From Bacillota bacterium (GTDB lineage: Bacteria > Bacillota > Sulfobacillia > Sulfobacillales > Sulfobacillaceae), in NCBI GenBank assembly GCA_021841025.1, contig JAKBWA010000010.1:94412-158411 (forward strand): a stretch of 64,000 nt of DNA, in the 5' to 3' direction. Numbering within the stretch: the stretch's first letter is position 1; each line of letters opens with the position of its first letter. The notes below the pieces were generated by a model that worked only from the letters and a program-made list of their open reading frames with translations, was not told the origin of the DNA and did no database searches. Positions 44,846 through 53,045 of this stretch are shown here, in pieces. A program made the translations under genes and the position numbers.

Positions 44846-45679
44846 TTACACCACCATTTCCCAAGCTTGCTGCCACACACGATGATCGGGATCGCATCCA
44901 GTCAAGTTGCTAAGACGATCGTTCAGACGGGAAAGTTCGGGTATCATCGTGGGCAAGATGTCCAACATGGCTTGCCCGTTCCACGGTGGATGCCATGTGT
45001 GGAGCAAATCTTGTTGCCACCGAGCCAAGACTGATCGCGGTCCTTCCGCTTTGGCCCAATCAGCCCACACATCGGGCCAACGTCCAGCCTCCATGTGCCA
45101 TCCTGCCATCACACAGCCGGTCAGTCCGATTACCATTTTACGAGCGTAGGATAACTCTCCACGCTTGCACCGCCGGTAAACTTCATGGGCGTAGGCCAAT
45201 ACTTTATAGCGCCAACGTTCCACCTCGTCCGCAGATGTCTGGTAGACAAGCGACTGGGAGCGACGATGCACACAGCCGACAATGCCCAGAGGGTCATGCA
45301 GAATGCGAATATTCTTCAACGCAAGAGACGGAGTTAGATCGCTCACGCAATAGTAGAAACAATCGACCTTGATGAAGCCATCAAAGTGAGCCACTGTGTG
45401 CGCGACAGCGGAACCCAAATCTTCGTAGAAAAGTACGCTACCCCACGTATTCGGGCGCACAGTCTTATATGCAACAAAATCGTTCAGATCCTCGGCATCC
45501 ACAACAATGCGCAGGTCAATGTCGGAGTAGAGGTCCGCATCTCCCGCCGATAATGAGCCCGCAATGAACACCCCGCGAATCAAGGCATCGGTAGTGAAAT
45601 CGCGAACAATCGCAGCAAGCAATTTCTTGCGATATCGAGGCAACGCCTCATCTCGTTCGTCTAGACGACTTAGGGACAC
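44846..45679 (-). CDS. Nucleotidyltransferase-domain protein (ANT-like)
   Basis: 277 residues. The polymerase-beta-type motif FIAGSLSAGDADLYSDIDLRIVV gives G-S at 41-42 and the metal pair Asp53 and Asp55. The rest is helical: HFDGFIKVDCFYYCVSD has a third acidic position (about Asp105), and a C-terminal Trp-rich domain (WHMEAGRWPDVWADWAKAEG) follows, similar in plan to streptomycin/lincosamide adenylyltransferases. GTG start at 45679 after AGAGGTG. It is upstream of the APH-like gene on one transcript. Its first 37 codons and about 85 bp of its leader exist again as a broken copy at 47213-47412. Confidence 0.82.
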   Translation of the reverse strand: MSLSRLDERDEALPRYRKKLLAAIVRDFTTDALIRGVFIAGSLSAGDADLYSDIDLRIVVDAEDLNDFVAYKTVRPNTWGSVLFYEDLGSAVAHTVAHFDGFIKVDCFYYCVSDLTPSLALKNIRILHDPLGIVGCVHRRSQSLVYQTSADEVERWRYKVLAYAHEVYRRCKRGELSYARKMVIGLTGCVMAGWHMEAGRWPDVWADWAKAEGPRSVLARWQQDLLHTWHPPWNGQAMLDILPTMIPELSRLNDRLSNLTGCDPDHRVWQQAWEMVV

Positions 45680-46249
45680 AGGTATTCACCTCTTCTCCCC
45701 CTCAGGACCATTTGCCAATTATTGTATCACGACCCACATCCAATTTGTGGTTGCCAAGACATCCCCCTGCTTGTACCCGGACAAACTCCATCGCCGTGAT
45801 GGGGCATCCTTGCCAGTTACAAGGGGATTCATATAACCGGAAAAGTCCCCTCCGAAACAAACGGGAATTTATGAACGACAAGGCCTCATGATGGCACCTG
45901 ACGCCCGGCTGATGCCATTCGAACCTACCCGATGTTTGTCTTAGCGTCCTCTGGAGCTCTTGTTTGCGACTAGCCCATCAACACCGAAATTCCGGATACC
46001 GGTGAGATATCTTCAATGACGCCAGCGAAACCTATTTTCGCACGTCGAGTTTACGAATCCGTCAGCCCAACCTCGCGGCATAACATGATCGCACAAACGC
46101 CTCTTTATACGCGTACACAGGTTACTTCCTCGGTGTTGCATTTTGATGCTGTTCTGATCGAACAAAGCACCTTTATCAAACGACTTTTTCTAATTTTCGC
46201 TGACATTCCCGTCCCGCCCTCGGCTTGTTCTTGAACGGTTATCTGTAAT
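45680..46249. other. Intergenic region, no gene seen
   Basis: About 570 bp. The first 85 bases upstream of the nucleotidyltransferase are duplicated at 47337-47412 and should contain its promoter. The remainder has only short frames without ribosome sites. Confidence 0.45.
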
Positions 46250-46912
46250 TTAACTGTAAACGACAATCTTCTCGTCAGGTAGCAAAGTTCTCTTAAAGCC
46301 ACGGGTGAATAGGGTAACAGCGTCAAAGCCGATTGCTGTCATAATAGAACCGTCGAATGATATACCCGACCGTTCAGGAATCGCGACGACTGGATAGTCA
46401 TAACTGGCAACAAAATCATCATGCGCATCAATGTAATGACACCAAATTGCATAATTACCTACAAGTTCAAGTCCCGTGGTATCATTTAATCCAACCTCAT
46501 TAGTATCCATCACCGAACAAGTGGAAATATCTCGCCCCAGCACTACTGCTCCTGCACTTCCACCGTACACACTACCGCCGTTTGACAGGAAGTCCTTTAA
46601 AGCATGGTCGAAGCCAGTTTTTCTCAAATTGCTGAGCAACTTATATGTGTTCCCACCTCCGATATACACGGCTCCAAATGCCTTTAACTCATGGATTAGA
46701 TTCGGGGTCAAAGCATCCCACATAACGATGTCAGTGACACCAAGAGGCTCAAAAACGCTCTGAATCCACGTATAGCATTCCTCACAGGTTAGTGAAACAC
46801 CGCTCATCGCGATGGGCCAGTAAAGTAGTCTTTTGCCATCAACCTGTTCGGCAAATTGCTGATCCAGCTTCACCGAATCATTTTCGTCGCCGCCACCAGC
46901 CAAATAAAGCAC
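46250..46912 (-). CDS. Peptidase E-like (S51 / class I amidotransferase-like) protein
   Basis: 220 residues from the GTG at 46912, which has AAAGGGG 9 bases upstream and puts the family's YLAGGGDENDSVKLDQQF at the N-terminus; the frame stays open to 47104 but that part looks unrelated. Serine hydrolase of the S51 family, which includes aspartyl dipeptidases. FGAVYIGGGNTYKLLSNLRKTG and the nucleophile elbow GGSVYGGSAGAVVLGRDIST (Ser in GGSAGA) are clear, and a His in the WCHYIDAHDD segment completes the expected triad. Substrate inferred as N-terminal Asp-X dipeptides; many members of this group are uncharacterised. It sits between two copies of the nucleotidyltransferase 5' region. Confidence 0.83.
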   Translation of the reverse strand: MLYLAGGGDENDSVKLDQQFAEQVDGKRLLYWPIAMSGVSLTCEECYTWIQSVFEPLGVTDIVMWDALTPNLIHELKAFGAVYIGGGNTYKLLSNLRKTGFDHALKDFLSNGGSVYGGSAGAVVLGRDISTCSVMDTNEVGLNDTTGLELVGNYAIWCHYIDAHDDFVASYDYPVVAIPERSGISFDGSIMTAIGFDAVTLFTRGFKRTLLPDEKIVVYS

Positions 46913-47212
46913 CAACACCCACCCCTTTGTTGCCTCATACTGATCACAAATATCTCTGCAAAGAAAATCAACATCGGATAAATGTGTCCGCTTAAACTCA
47001 TGAAGGTGAACCCGACTCTTAGAGGTCTGATACTCCGAGAACCTTACTCTTCCATTGCAATTACCGCCACAGGGCTTTCGCCATAGCAATGTTCTGCCTC
47101 TCATCCAACGGGCCGTCCCGGTTACCAGGAATTAATAGGCATTGAGCGAGATACGAGGGCGACGCTCGAAATTTTTTTGTATATTAGCCCAACTGTCCAT
47201 TTTTATTTGGCC

Positions 47213-47336
47213 ATGCACACCCCGCAAATTAAGCCATCGGTAGTAAAATCGCGAACAATCGCGGCAAACAACTCCTCCCGATATCGATATCGAGACAAAT
47301 CCTCATCTCGTTCGCCTCGACGACTTAGGGATACAC
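47213..47336 (-). pseudogene. Truncated second copy of the nucleotidyltransferase gene
   Basis: On the minus strand 47336-47213 matches 45679-45564, the first 37 codons of the nucleotidyltransferase gene, and the similarity continues about 80 bases into the leader, including the AGAGGT ribosome site. The copy has an extra base just after the GTG (GTG TAT CCC TAA), which stops it at once, and a small in-frame addition later. Nothing downstream of codon 37 is left. Translated past the frameshift it reads ...YRYREELFAAIVRDFTTDGL. Confidence 0.75.
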
Positions 47337-47591
47337 GTATTTACCTCTTTACCCCCTCAGGATCATTTGCCAATTATTGTATCACGCCCCACCTCCAATT
47401 TGTCGTTGCCAATGCACACTTCTTTCTTGGTGTCCGGTCGAGCCCCATAATCCTGCTTATGATAAGACCTCCCGCATCATCTGGCTTCCCCGTGGCAAGA
47501 GATTACATAATGATGCATCGGTAGGATTCAGAGGCCAAGCCACTGGAATAACTATGGACTATGAGCGTCCCAACAACACGAATACATGCCG

Positions 47592-47635
47592 AAGGCACAG
47601 TTGAAAAGCGTTTCCATCCGTTTCAACTGTGCCTT
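47592..47635. terminator. 15-bp perfect hairpin at the end of the glmS transcript
   Basis: AAGGCACAGTTGAAA (47592-47606) pairs with TTTCAACTGTGCCTT (47621-47635), loop 14 nt, about 80 bp after the glmS stop on the minus strand. Short T stretches on both sides suggest a two-way terminator. Confidence 0.75.
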
Positions 47636-47714
47636 GTTTCCTCACAACCAGTAAGTTAATCTTGTTTAGTTAACACGATTTTGTTAACGAACATAATCAT
47701 ACCGGGACGGTCGA

Positions 47715-49529
47715 TTATTCTACAGTGACCGACTTTGCTAGATTGCGAGGTTGATCAACATCCTCACCGCGAGCCACAGCCGTATAATAGGCCAAAAGTT
47801 GCAATGGAATAGCGGCCAAGGCCGGCGCTAACAAAGGGTTTCCCATGGGAATGGGAATATAGTGGTCGACAGGAAGGCTCGCAGGAAGCCTCTCATCAAC
47901 TATTGCCCACACTTCAGCGCCGCGTGCTTTCACCTCTAAAATATTTGACACAGTTTTTTCCCAAACGTCGCGTTGCGTTACAATCGCCACCACTGGTACG
48001 CCTTCTTGGATCAATGCCAAGGTGCCATGCTTCAGTTCTCCGGCAGCGTATGCCTCGGCGTGAAGATAGGAAATCTCCTTGAGTTTCAATTGACCTTCCA
48101 TGGCCAACGCGTAGTCGAGGCCCCGGCCGATGTAAAAGACATCGTGAGCGTCCGCCATACGTTCTGCCACGACTTTTATATCGTCCATGGTGTTTAACAC
48201 CTTATGACCAAGCAGAGGAAGCTGGAGAATACCTTTAACCAACTCGGGATACTCCCGGCCTTTGATCTTAGCCAAAACTAAAGCCAACAGAGTAAGTACC
48301 AAAACTTGGGTCGTGTAAGCTTTAGTGGAAGCCACTGCTATTTCTGGTCCTGCCAGTGTATACGCAACGGCATCGGATTCCCTCGCCACAGTAGACCCTA
48401 CAGTATTCGTAATACTATAGGTAAAAGCGCCCTGCTCTCTGGCTAAACGCAGACACGCCAAGGTGTCTGCTGTTTCCCCCGATTGGGAGATGGCTAAAAC
48501 CATGGTGTCCCTATCAAGAATAGGATGCGCATAACGAAATTCCGAGGCCACATCTACACTGACCGGAATGCGGGCCAACCGCTCTATGAGGGATTTTCCG
48601 ATAAGGCCAGCATGGTAGGCTGTACCGGCAGCGACAATCTGAATGCGTTGGTAGTGATAGAGGTGTTCTGGCGTCAGTCCGATTTCCTGTGCAACGACCT
48701 CGTTATCACGAATTCTTCCTAAAATACAATCTCCCCAAACATCAGGCTGTTCGGCAATTTCTTTTAACATAAAGTGGGGATATCCTCCGCGCTCTGCCTG
48801 TTTGATATCCCAGTTTACCGTAATAACCGGCCGTTCAACCCGCGAGCCACTCTGATCCGTAATGGCTACCGTATGAGGAGTTACAACAGCCATGTCCCCA
48901 TCTTCCAAAACTTGAGCCCGTTTGGTAGCCGATAGGAAAGCACTGAAGTCCGATCCCAAATAATTAGCATTCGTGCCTAAACCAATAATAAGAGGACTTG
49001 TTCGCCTAACAGCGACAATTTTTTCGGGGTCTTTAGCCGAAATTGCTAAAAATGCGTAAGATCCTTCCAGACGGGATTCTGCTTGGTGCACAGCCGCTAC
49101 CAAATCTTCGGCTCCGCCATACTCTTCCAGGAGATGAGGAATCACCTCGGTGTCAGTGTCAGACTGAAAACGGTGCCCTTTGGCAATGAGTTCTTCGCGC
49201 AGCGTTTGGAAGTTCTCAATGATGCCGTTATGAACCGTGGCAATTTCGCCGTGACAATCCGCATGAGGATGCGCATTTTCATTCGTTGGACGCCCGTGAG
49301 TCGCCCACCGGGTATGTCCAATCCCGCACGGAATTCCCGATGGAAGAGCTTCCAACAATTCACCTAAAGCTGCAAGTTTTCCCTGCGTTTTCTGAATAGC
49401 AATGCCAGATCTCGATGCTAATGCAATGCCTGCCGAGTCATATCCTCGATATTCCAAACGTTTTAACCCATTGAAAATAAAGGGGAGAGCGTCTTCTTTC
49501 TCCCCGACAAAGCCAACAATTCCACACAC
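47715..49529 (-). CDS. glmS: Glutamine--fructose-6-phosphate aminotransferase (isomerising)
   Basis: 604 residues. The GTG at 49529 is chosen because the mature enzyme must start with the catalytic Cys (CGIVGFVGEKEDALPF after the initiator) and GGAGG lies 9 bases upstream; an open frame upstream is the ribozyme region. Makes glucosamine-6-phosphate for peptidoglycan. The Ntn glutaminase domain (1-230) has RLEYRGYDSAGIA, GIGHTRWATHGRPTNENAHPH and TVHNGIIENF. Two SIS domains (about 275-430 and 450-600) have SQSGETADTLACLR, YTTQVL, and the C-terminal QPRNLAKSVTVE. Last gene of the cdaA-cdaR-glmM-glmS run, under a glmS ribozyme. Confidence 0.97.
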   Translation of the reverse strand: MCGIVGFVGEKEDALPFIFNGLKRLEYRGYDSAGIALASRSGIAIQKTQGKLAALGELLEALPSGIPCGIGHTRWATHGRPTNENAHPHADCHGEIATVHNGIIENFQTLREELIAKGHRFQSDTDTEVIPHLLEEYGGAEDLVAAVHQAESRLEGSYAFLAISAKDPEKIVAVRRTSPLIIGLGTNANYLGSDFSAFLSATKRAQVLEDGDMAVVTPHTVAITDQSGSRVERPVITVNWDIKQAERGGYPHFMLKEIAEQPDVWGDCILGRIRDNEVVAQEIGLTPEHLYHYQRIQIVAAGTAYHAGLIGKSLIERLARIPVSVDVASEFRYAHPILDRDTMVLAISQSGETADTLACLRLAREQGAFTYSITNTVGSTVARESDAVAYTLAGPEIAVASTKAYTTQVLVLTLLALVLAKIKGREYPELVKGILQLPLLGHKVLNTMDDIKVVAERMADAHDVFYIGRGLDYALAMEGQLKLKEISYLHAEAYAAGELKHGTLALIQEGVPVVAIVTQRDVWEKTVSNILEVKARGAEVWAIVDERLPASLPVDHYIPIPMGNPLLAPALAAIPLQLLAYYTAVARGEDVDQPRNLAKSVTVE

Positions 49530-49538
49530 TATTATCGC

Positions 49539-49556
49539 CTCCAAAGATATTTGGAG
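49539..49556 (-). promoter_or_regulatory. Hairpin sequestering the glmS Shine-Dalgarno
   Basis: On the minus strand CTCCAAA-TATC-TTTGGAG is a perfect 7-bp stem whose 3' arm contains the GGAG of the ribosome site (GGAGG, 49542-49538). It lies between the ribozyme core and the GTG start, so translation could be controlled in addition to ribozyme cleavage. Confidence 0.6.
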
Positions 49557-49712
49557 TCGGTCCCGGCCACACGTTTTTGTGTCGTCTTCACAAACGACCT
49601 TTGTTCGTGATTTATCGACTGCCAGGAAGCCGGAGGTCACCCGCCGAACATTTCGAGATCCCTCACCTCGTCAACCTTTTAGTAACATTTCAAAAAAGGT
49701 TCCGGCGCTTAT
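49548..49712 (-). ncRNA. glmS ribozyme (glucosamine-6-phosphate-activated)
   Basis: Reading the minus strand, TATA-AGCGCC at 49713-49704 matches the conserved cleavage region (cut expected before G at 49708). It is followed by a P2-like AACCTTTT...AAAAGGTT stem, then the conserved core GTTGACGAGG, TCGAAATGTTCGGCGG and TGACCTCC, and a P4-like part with AAATCAC. This is the arrangement of the Bacillus subtilis ribozyme. When glucosamine-6-phosphate is plentiful the RNA cuts itself, leaving a 5'-hydroxyl mRNA that is degraded, lowering GlmS. Outer limits are approximate. Confidence 0.92.
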
Positions 49713-49724
49713 AAAGTTCGCAGT

Positions 49725-51065
49725 TTATGCTTTAGCCGACTCCAAAGCATTCTGCAGGACTAATTCCAATCTCTCAGCCCAATTGTCAATCTGAGTCAGA
49801 TTTCGCCCTTCAATCATAATACGCAACAAAGGCTCTGTGCCAGAAGGCCGCACAAAGACACGGCCATCTCGGCCTAAATCTTTCTCAGCTTCATGTACTA
49901 ACCGAGCAAATTCCGGAATGTTTTCCCAGTCCATCAACGTCCTTTCTACCTTAACATTACGCAGGATCTGCGGATAACGTTCGACCCCTCTCACAAGTTC
50001 CGCTAACGGACGTTGTTGACGATGTATTTCTGTCAATAGGGCCAAAGCCGTTAAGAGCCCGTCACCTGTTGATGCATAGCGGGATAAGATCACATGCCCG
50101 GACTGTTCTCCTCCGAGCACAATATTCTCTTCTCGCATCAACTGGGCCACCCATCTATCTCCGACTGGGGTTCGTTTGAGTTGGATTCCTTCTCGTTCTA
50201 GCGCACGTTCCAGACCAATGTTCGACATGACCGTCGCCACGACTTTGTCACCAGCTAACAATCCCTGTTGCTTTAGCCCGACAGCCAGTACATATAAGAT
50301 TTCGTCACCGTCAACAACGTGGCCATTGTGGTCCACCGCTATCAAACGATCTGCGTCACCATCAAAAGCCAATCCTAGATCCCAATGGTTCAAGAGAACT
50401 TGTTCTTGAAGAACACACGGTTCGGTAGCGCCACAATGAACATTGATAAGGGAACCTTCAGGTTCGCTAAACAGGGGATGGACATGTACGCCAAGATTTT
50501 GCAGCACGACTTCGGCCGTGGCGCTTGCCGCTCCGTGCCCTAAGTCTAATCCCACATGAAGTTCGGGTATAACGCCAGCAAACAGACCCTCCAGATACCT
50601 GTGATAGTGAGTTAAAGCGGTAGTTTCATAATGAAATACTCGGCCTATGCGTTCCGGAGAAACCGTGGGATACTGGTTTTTAGCAATTTTTTCTTCGACC
50701 CAAGTTTCCTGGTCTGTCGGCCACTTTCTCCCTTGATGGTCCAGCAATTTGATACCATTATATTGAGGAGGATTATGAGACGCTGAAATCATAACGCCCG
50801 CCCGAGCCCCCATTTTACCAATTAAATAAGCCAACGCAGGGGTTGGCAGCATGCCTACAGCCATTACATCAATCCCCACCGAAGAAAATCCCGCTGTCAA
50901 GGCTGCTTCGAACATTGGACCTGAAATACGAGTATCTCTGCCGATTAAGACACGTGATCCGGGCGGAAGAGATTCGGCTGCCACCCGCCCAATATTCATA
51001 GCCAAATCAACCGTCAACTCGGTATTGGCAATACCCCGAGCTCCGTCTGTGCCAAACAAAGACAT
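49725..51065 (-). CDS. glmM: Phosphoglucosamine mutase
   Basis: 446 residues from the ATG at 51065 (MSLFGTDGARGIANTELT); the frame is open 18 bases further. Converts glucosamine-6-phosphate to glucosamine-1-phosphate for UDP-GlcNAc. The phosphoserine is in GVMISASHNPPQYNGIKLLD (about Ser100), the Mg loop is LAFDGDADRLIAVD, the sugar loop GGEQSGHV and the phosphate-binding loop VRPSGTEPLLRIMIEG. It follows cdaR by 56 bp. In other Gram-positives GlmM also binds and inhibits CdaA, so the operon order has a physical counterpart. Confidence 0.97.
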   Translation of the reverse strand: MSLFGTDGARGIANTELTVDLAMNIGRVAAESLPPGSRVLIGRDTRISGPMFEAALTAGFSSVGIDVMAVGMLPTPALAYLIGKMGARAGVMISASHNPPQYNGIKLLDHQGRKWPTDQETWVEEKIAKNQYPTVSPERIGRVFHYETTALTHYHRYLEGLFAGVIPELHVGLDLGHGAASATAEVVLQNLGVHVHPLFSEPEGSLINVHCGATEPCVLQEQVLLNHWDLGLAFDGDADRLIAVDHNGHVVDGDEILYVLAVGLKQQGLLAGDKVVATVMSNIGLERALEREGIQLKRTPVGDRWVAQLMREENIVLGGEQSGHVILSRYASTGDGLLTALALLTEIHRQQRPLAELVRGVERYPQILRNVKVERTLMDWENIPEFARLVHEAEKDLGRDGRVFVRPSGTEPLLRIMIEGRNLTQIDNWAERLELVLQNALESAKA

Positions 51066-51121
51066 AATCGACAGTCCCTTCAATGCTTTTATGTCAAGCC
51101 TTTTCTCTGTTCTCTATCTTA

Positions 51122-52060
51122 TTATCCTGTCTTCCGAATGGTGACACTCACACTCACATCCTGTTGTTTCACTCCCTTGACGCCCGAGGGAAATACCAAG
51201 GGCACTGCAGAAGACACAGAATGCGTGTCGCCAGAAACGTTAATCGGCACCGTATAGATTACACTAACCGGCTTAATCGCACTTTGCGTCCCACTCACTG
51301 TCACAGTGGCAGGGTGCACCACGATATTCGTCACCGAGTAGCCTGACGCTGGATGCCCCTTGAGTTTTGCCACGACTCCCACAGTTTTTTGAGGCGGGCG
51401 CTTTTTAATGGCGGCCTGTGCCGAAACCATAGCCGGAGACACCTGCACTCGCCTCACTGTGTCGCCATTCGCATTTAAGGGTAACAGAACAACTTGTTCT
51501 TGAAAACTTGCGTTGCGCCCCCCCAAAGGAACTCTCGCAACCACTTTTCGCACTTTATTCAAATCAGACGTTGGCCCGGACAAAGTGGCGGTGTGATCGC
51601 TGGACGTCAAACTCTTAAGCTCATAGCCTGGGGCGGTGGACCCTGTGGGGTTCAAAGTGATACCTATATGGCGTGAGCCCATTCGGTCTACCACAACGGT
51701 CACCTTAGACGGATAAACATTAGCGAAACTTGTGCCCGTAGACACAGACACACGCACCGGCAAAGTGTAGGTGCCAGAATGAGTCACACCCTGCATATCG
51801 ACAAATGCTGCTATCGAATGGGGATTGGCGCTCTTAATCGTATTCGCGGGTCCCCTCAGTTCCACCGTCACGGTGTTGGGATTCAAAGACATCACCGTCA
51901 AGTTCGATTTGCTAGGAGGCTGATACTCTAACGGAATCGGCCCGAAATGGCGGTCGACCATGGCTTGAGCATTGGTAGACATCACCCCGACCCACAAAAC
52001 CAGAGCCACCACAATAGACAAGATTTTTAAAATCGTATCGTTTTCGAGAAACCGATCCAT
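51122..52060 (-). CDS. cdaR: YbbR-domain regulator of c-di-AMP synthesis
   Basis: 312 residues from the ATG at 52060, preceded by GGGGGGTGA and overlapping the cdaA stop by one base (TGATG). An N-terminal membrane anchor (ILKILSIVVALVLWVGVMST, about 10-29) is followed by three to four extracellular YbbR repeats, each of the form V-x-L-x-G-P/T (VTVELRGPANTI, TATLSGPTSDLNKV, ATVSGTQSAIKPV). CdaR binds CdaA through the membrane and tunes its activity, probably in answer to wall state. Confidence 0.92.
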   Translation of the reverse strand: MDRFLENDTILKILSIVVALVLWVGVMSTNAQAMVDRHFGPIPLEYQPPSKSNLTVMSLNPNTVTVELRGPANTIKSANPHSIAAFVDMQGVTHSGTYTLPVRVSVSTGTSFANVYPSKVTVVVDRMGSRHIGITLNPTGSTAPGYELKSLTSSDHTATLSGPTSDLNKVRKVVARVPLGGRNASFQEQVVLLPLNANGDTVRRVQVSPAMVSAQAAIKKRPPQKTVGVVAKLKGHPASGYSVTNIVVHPATVTVSGTQSAIKPVSVIYTVPINVSGDTHSVSSAVPLVFPSGVKGVKQQDVSVSVTIRKTG

Positions 52061-52887
52061 CAATTCACCCCCCTGCGCCAAATTTTTAGCGGAGTATGCG
52101 GCTTGGTAATCAATAACCGGCTAAGCATGTCTCTGAGTCCCCGGTCGTCTAATCGCCGGTATAACTGCCCCTCTAATGCCACCGAAATCCATCCGGTTTC
52201 CTCGGACACAGCTACACTAACCGCATCGGATTGCTCGCTAATTCCAATGGCTGCACGATGACGGCTTCCCAATTCACTTCCTGGTTGCGCACTGTCAGTC
52301 AAAGGTAAGAACGCGGCCGCTGCTATAACTCGATCCCCCCGGATAATACAGGCCCCATCATGAAGGGGTGTGTTTGGAACAAAAATATTTTCCAATAAAG
52401 GAGCGGACACCACCGCACCAATAGGAGTACCGGTTGCAACGTATTCATTAAGTCCGGTAGTCCTCTCAATCACAAAAAGGGCACCAATGCGGCTTCGAGA
52501 AAGGTGATCACAAGCCCGGGACAATTCGTCAATGGCTTTAGCCACATTCGTTTCCTCATGAACTAAAAGCCCTTCGGAAAAGAACCGTCCTTGTCCAATG
52601 TGCTCCAATGCTCGCCGCAGTTCTGGCTGAAACACAATGGGCAGAGCCACTACCAACATCACTTCTATTTTCTGTAAAAGAAAGTGTGTGGTGTAAAGAT
52701 GAAGCCAATTTGACACTGGCACCGCAACTAAAAGAATAATGATTCCCTTAATCAACTGCACGGCTCTAGTTCCCCGAATGAGCAAAAAGAAACGATAAAG
52801 CCCGTAGGACACGATGGATAGATCAACCATCGACAAGAGCCAAGATGACCATGACATATTTTGCACAAATGACAGAAACGACGGCAC
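52060..52887 (-). CDS. cdaA: Membrane diadenylate cyclase
   Basis: 275 residues. Three N-terminal membrane helices (about 10-85; SWLLSMVDLSIVSYGLYRFFLLIRG...LIKGIIILLVAV) anchor a cytoplasmic DAC domain that joins two ATP into c-di-AMP. The catalytic motifs are intact: NTPLHDGACIIRGD (DGA) and GSRHRAAIGISEQSDA (RHR). This is the first gene of the cdaA-cdaR-glmM-glmS run; c-di-AMP governs potassium/osmolyte uptake and wall homeostasis. A promoter candidate lies 40-70 bp upstream. Confidence 0.95.
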   Translation of the reverse strand: MPSFLSFVQNMSWSSWLLSMVDLSIVSYGLYRFFLLIRGTRAVQLIKGIIILLVAVPVSNWLHLYTTHFLLQKIEVMLVVALPIVFQPELRRALEHIGQGRFFSEGLLVHEETNVAKAIDELSRACDHLSRSRIGALFVIERTTGLNEYVATGTPIGAVVSAPLLENIFVPNTPLHDGACIIRGDRVIAAAAFLPLTDSAQPGSELGSRHRAAIGISEQSDAVSVAVSEETGWISVALEGQLYRRLDDRGLRDMLSRLLITKPHTPLKIWRRGVN

Positions 52888-52929
52888 CGGTTCCCCCCCA
52901 TTTACCGAAGACCACTATGTCCTGTATCT

Positions 52930-52958
52930 TTTTTAGCGTACCACATTCTTGATGCCAA
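52930..52958 (-). promoter_or_regulatory. Promoter candidate for the cdaA operon
   Basis: On the minus strand TTGGCA (52958-52953) and TAAAAA (52935-52930) with a 17-bp spacer, about 40 bp before cdaA. Confidence 0.4.
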
Positions 52959-52977
52959 ATCCCTAGCTCATTACGTC

Positions 52978-53010
52978 AAGATAGAAAACCGAAATTTGCA
53001 CATCTATCTT
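52978..53010. repeat. Inverted repeat in the cdaA-ubiB-like divergent region
   Basis: AAGATAGA (52978-52985) and TCTATCTT (53003-53010), perfect 8-bp arms 17 bp apart, just upstream of the kinase gene's ribosome site; a possible operator. Confidence 0.45.
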
Positions 53011-53045
53011 CTATGATAGACTAGCCGGGAGGAGGGAAAAATCAC

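Larger units (their letters stand above)
46913..47714. other. Region between peptidase E-like gene and glmS
   Basis: About 800 bp holding the open but probably untranslated extension of the peptidase frame, the broken nucleotidyltransferase copy (47213-47412) and the glmS-side hairpin (47592-47635). No intact gene. Confidence 0.45.

Noticed and set aside
49530..49640. Upstream extension of glmS
   Set aside because: GlmS must begin at the catalytic Cys after the initiator, and the extension lies over the ribozyme core.
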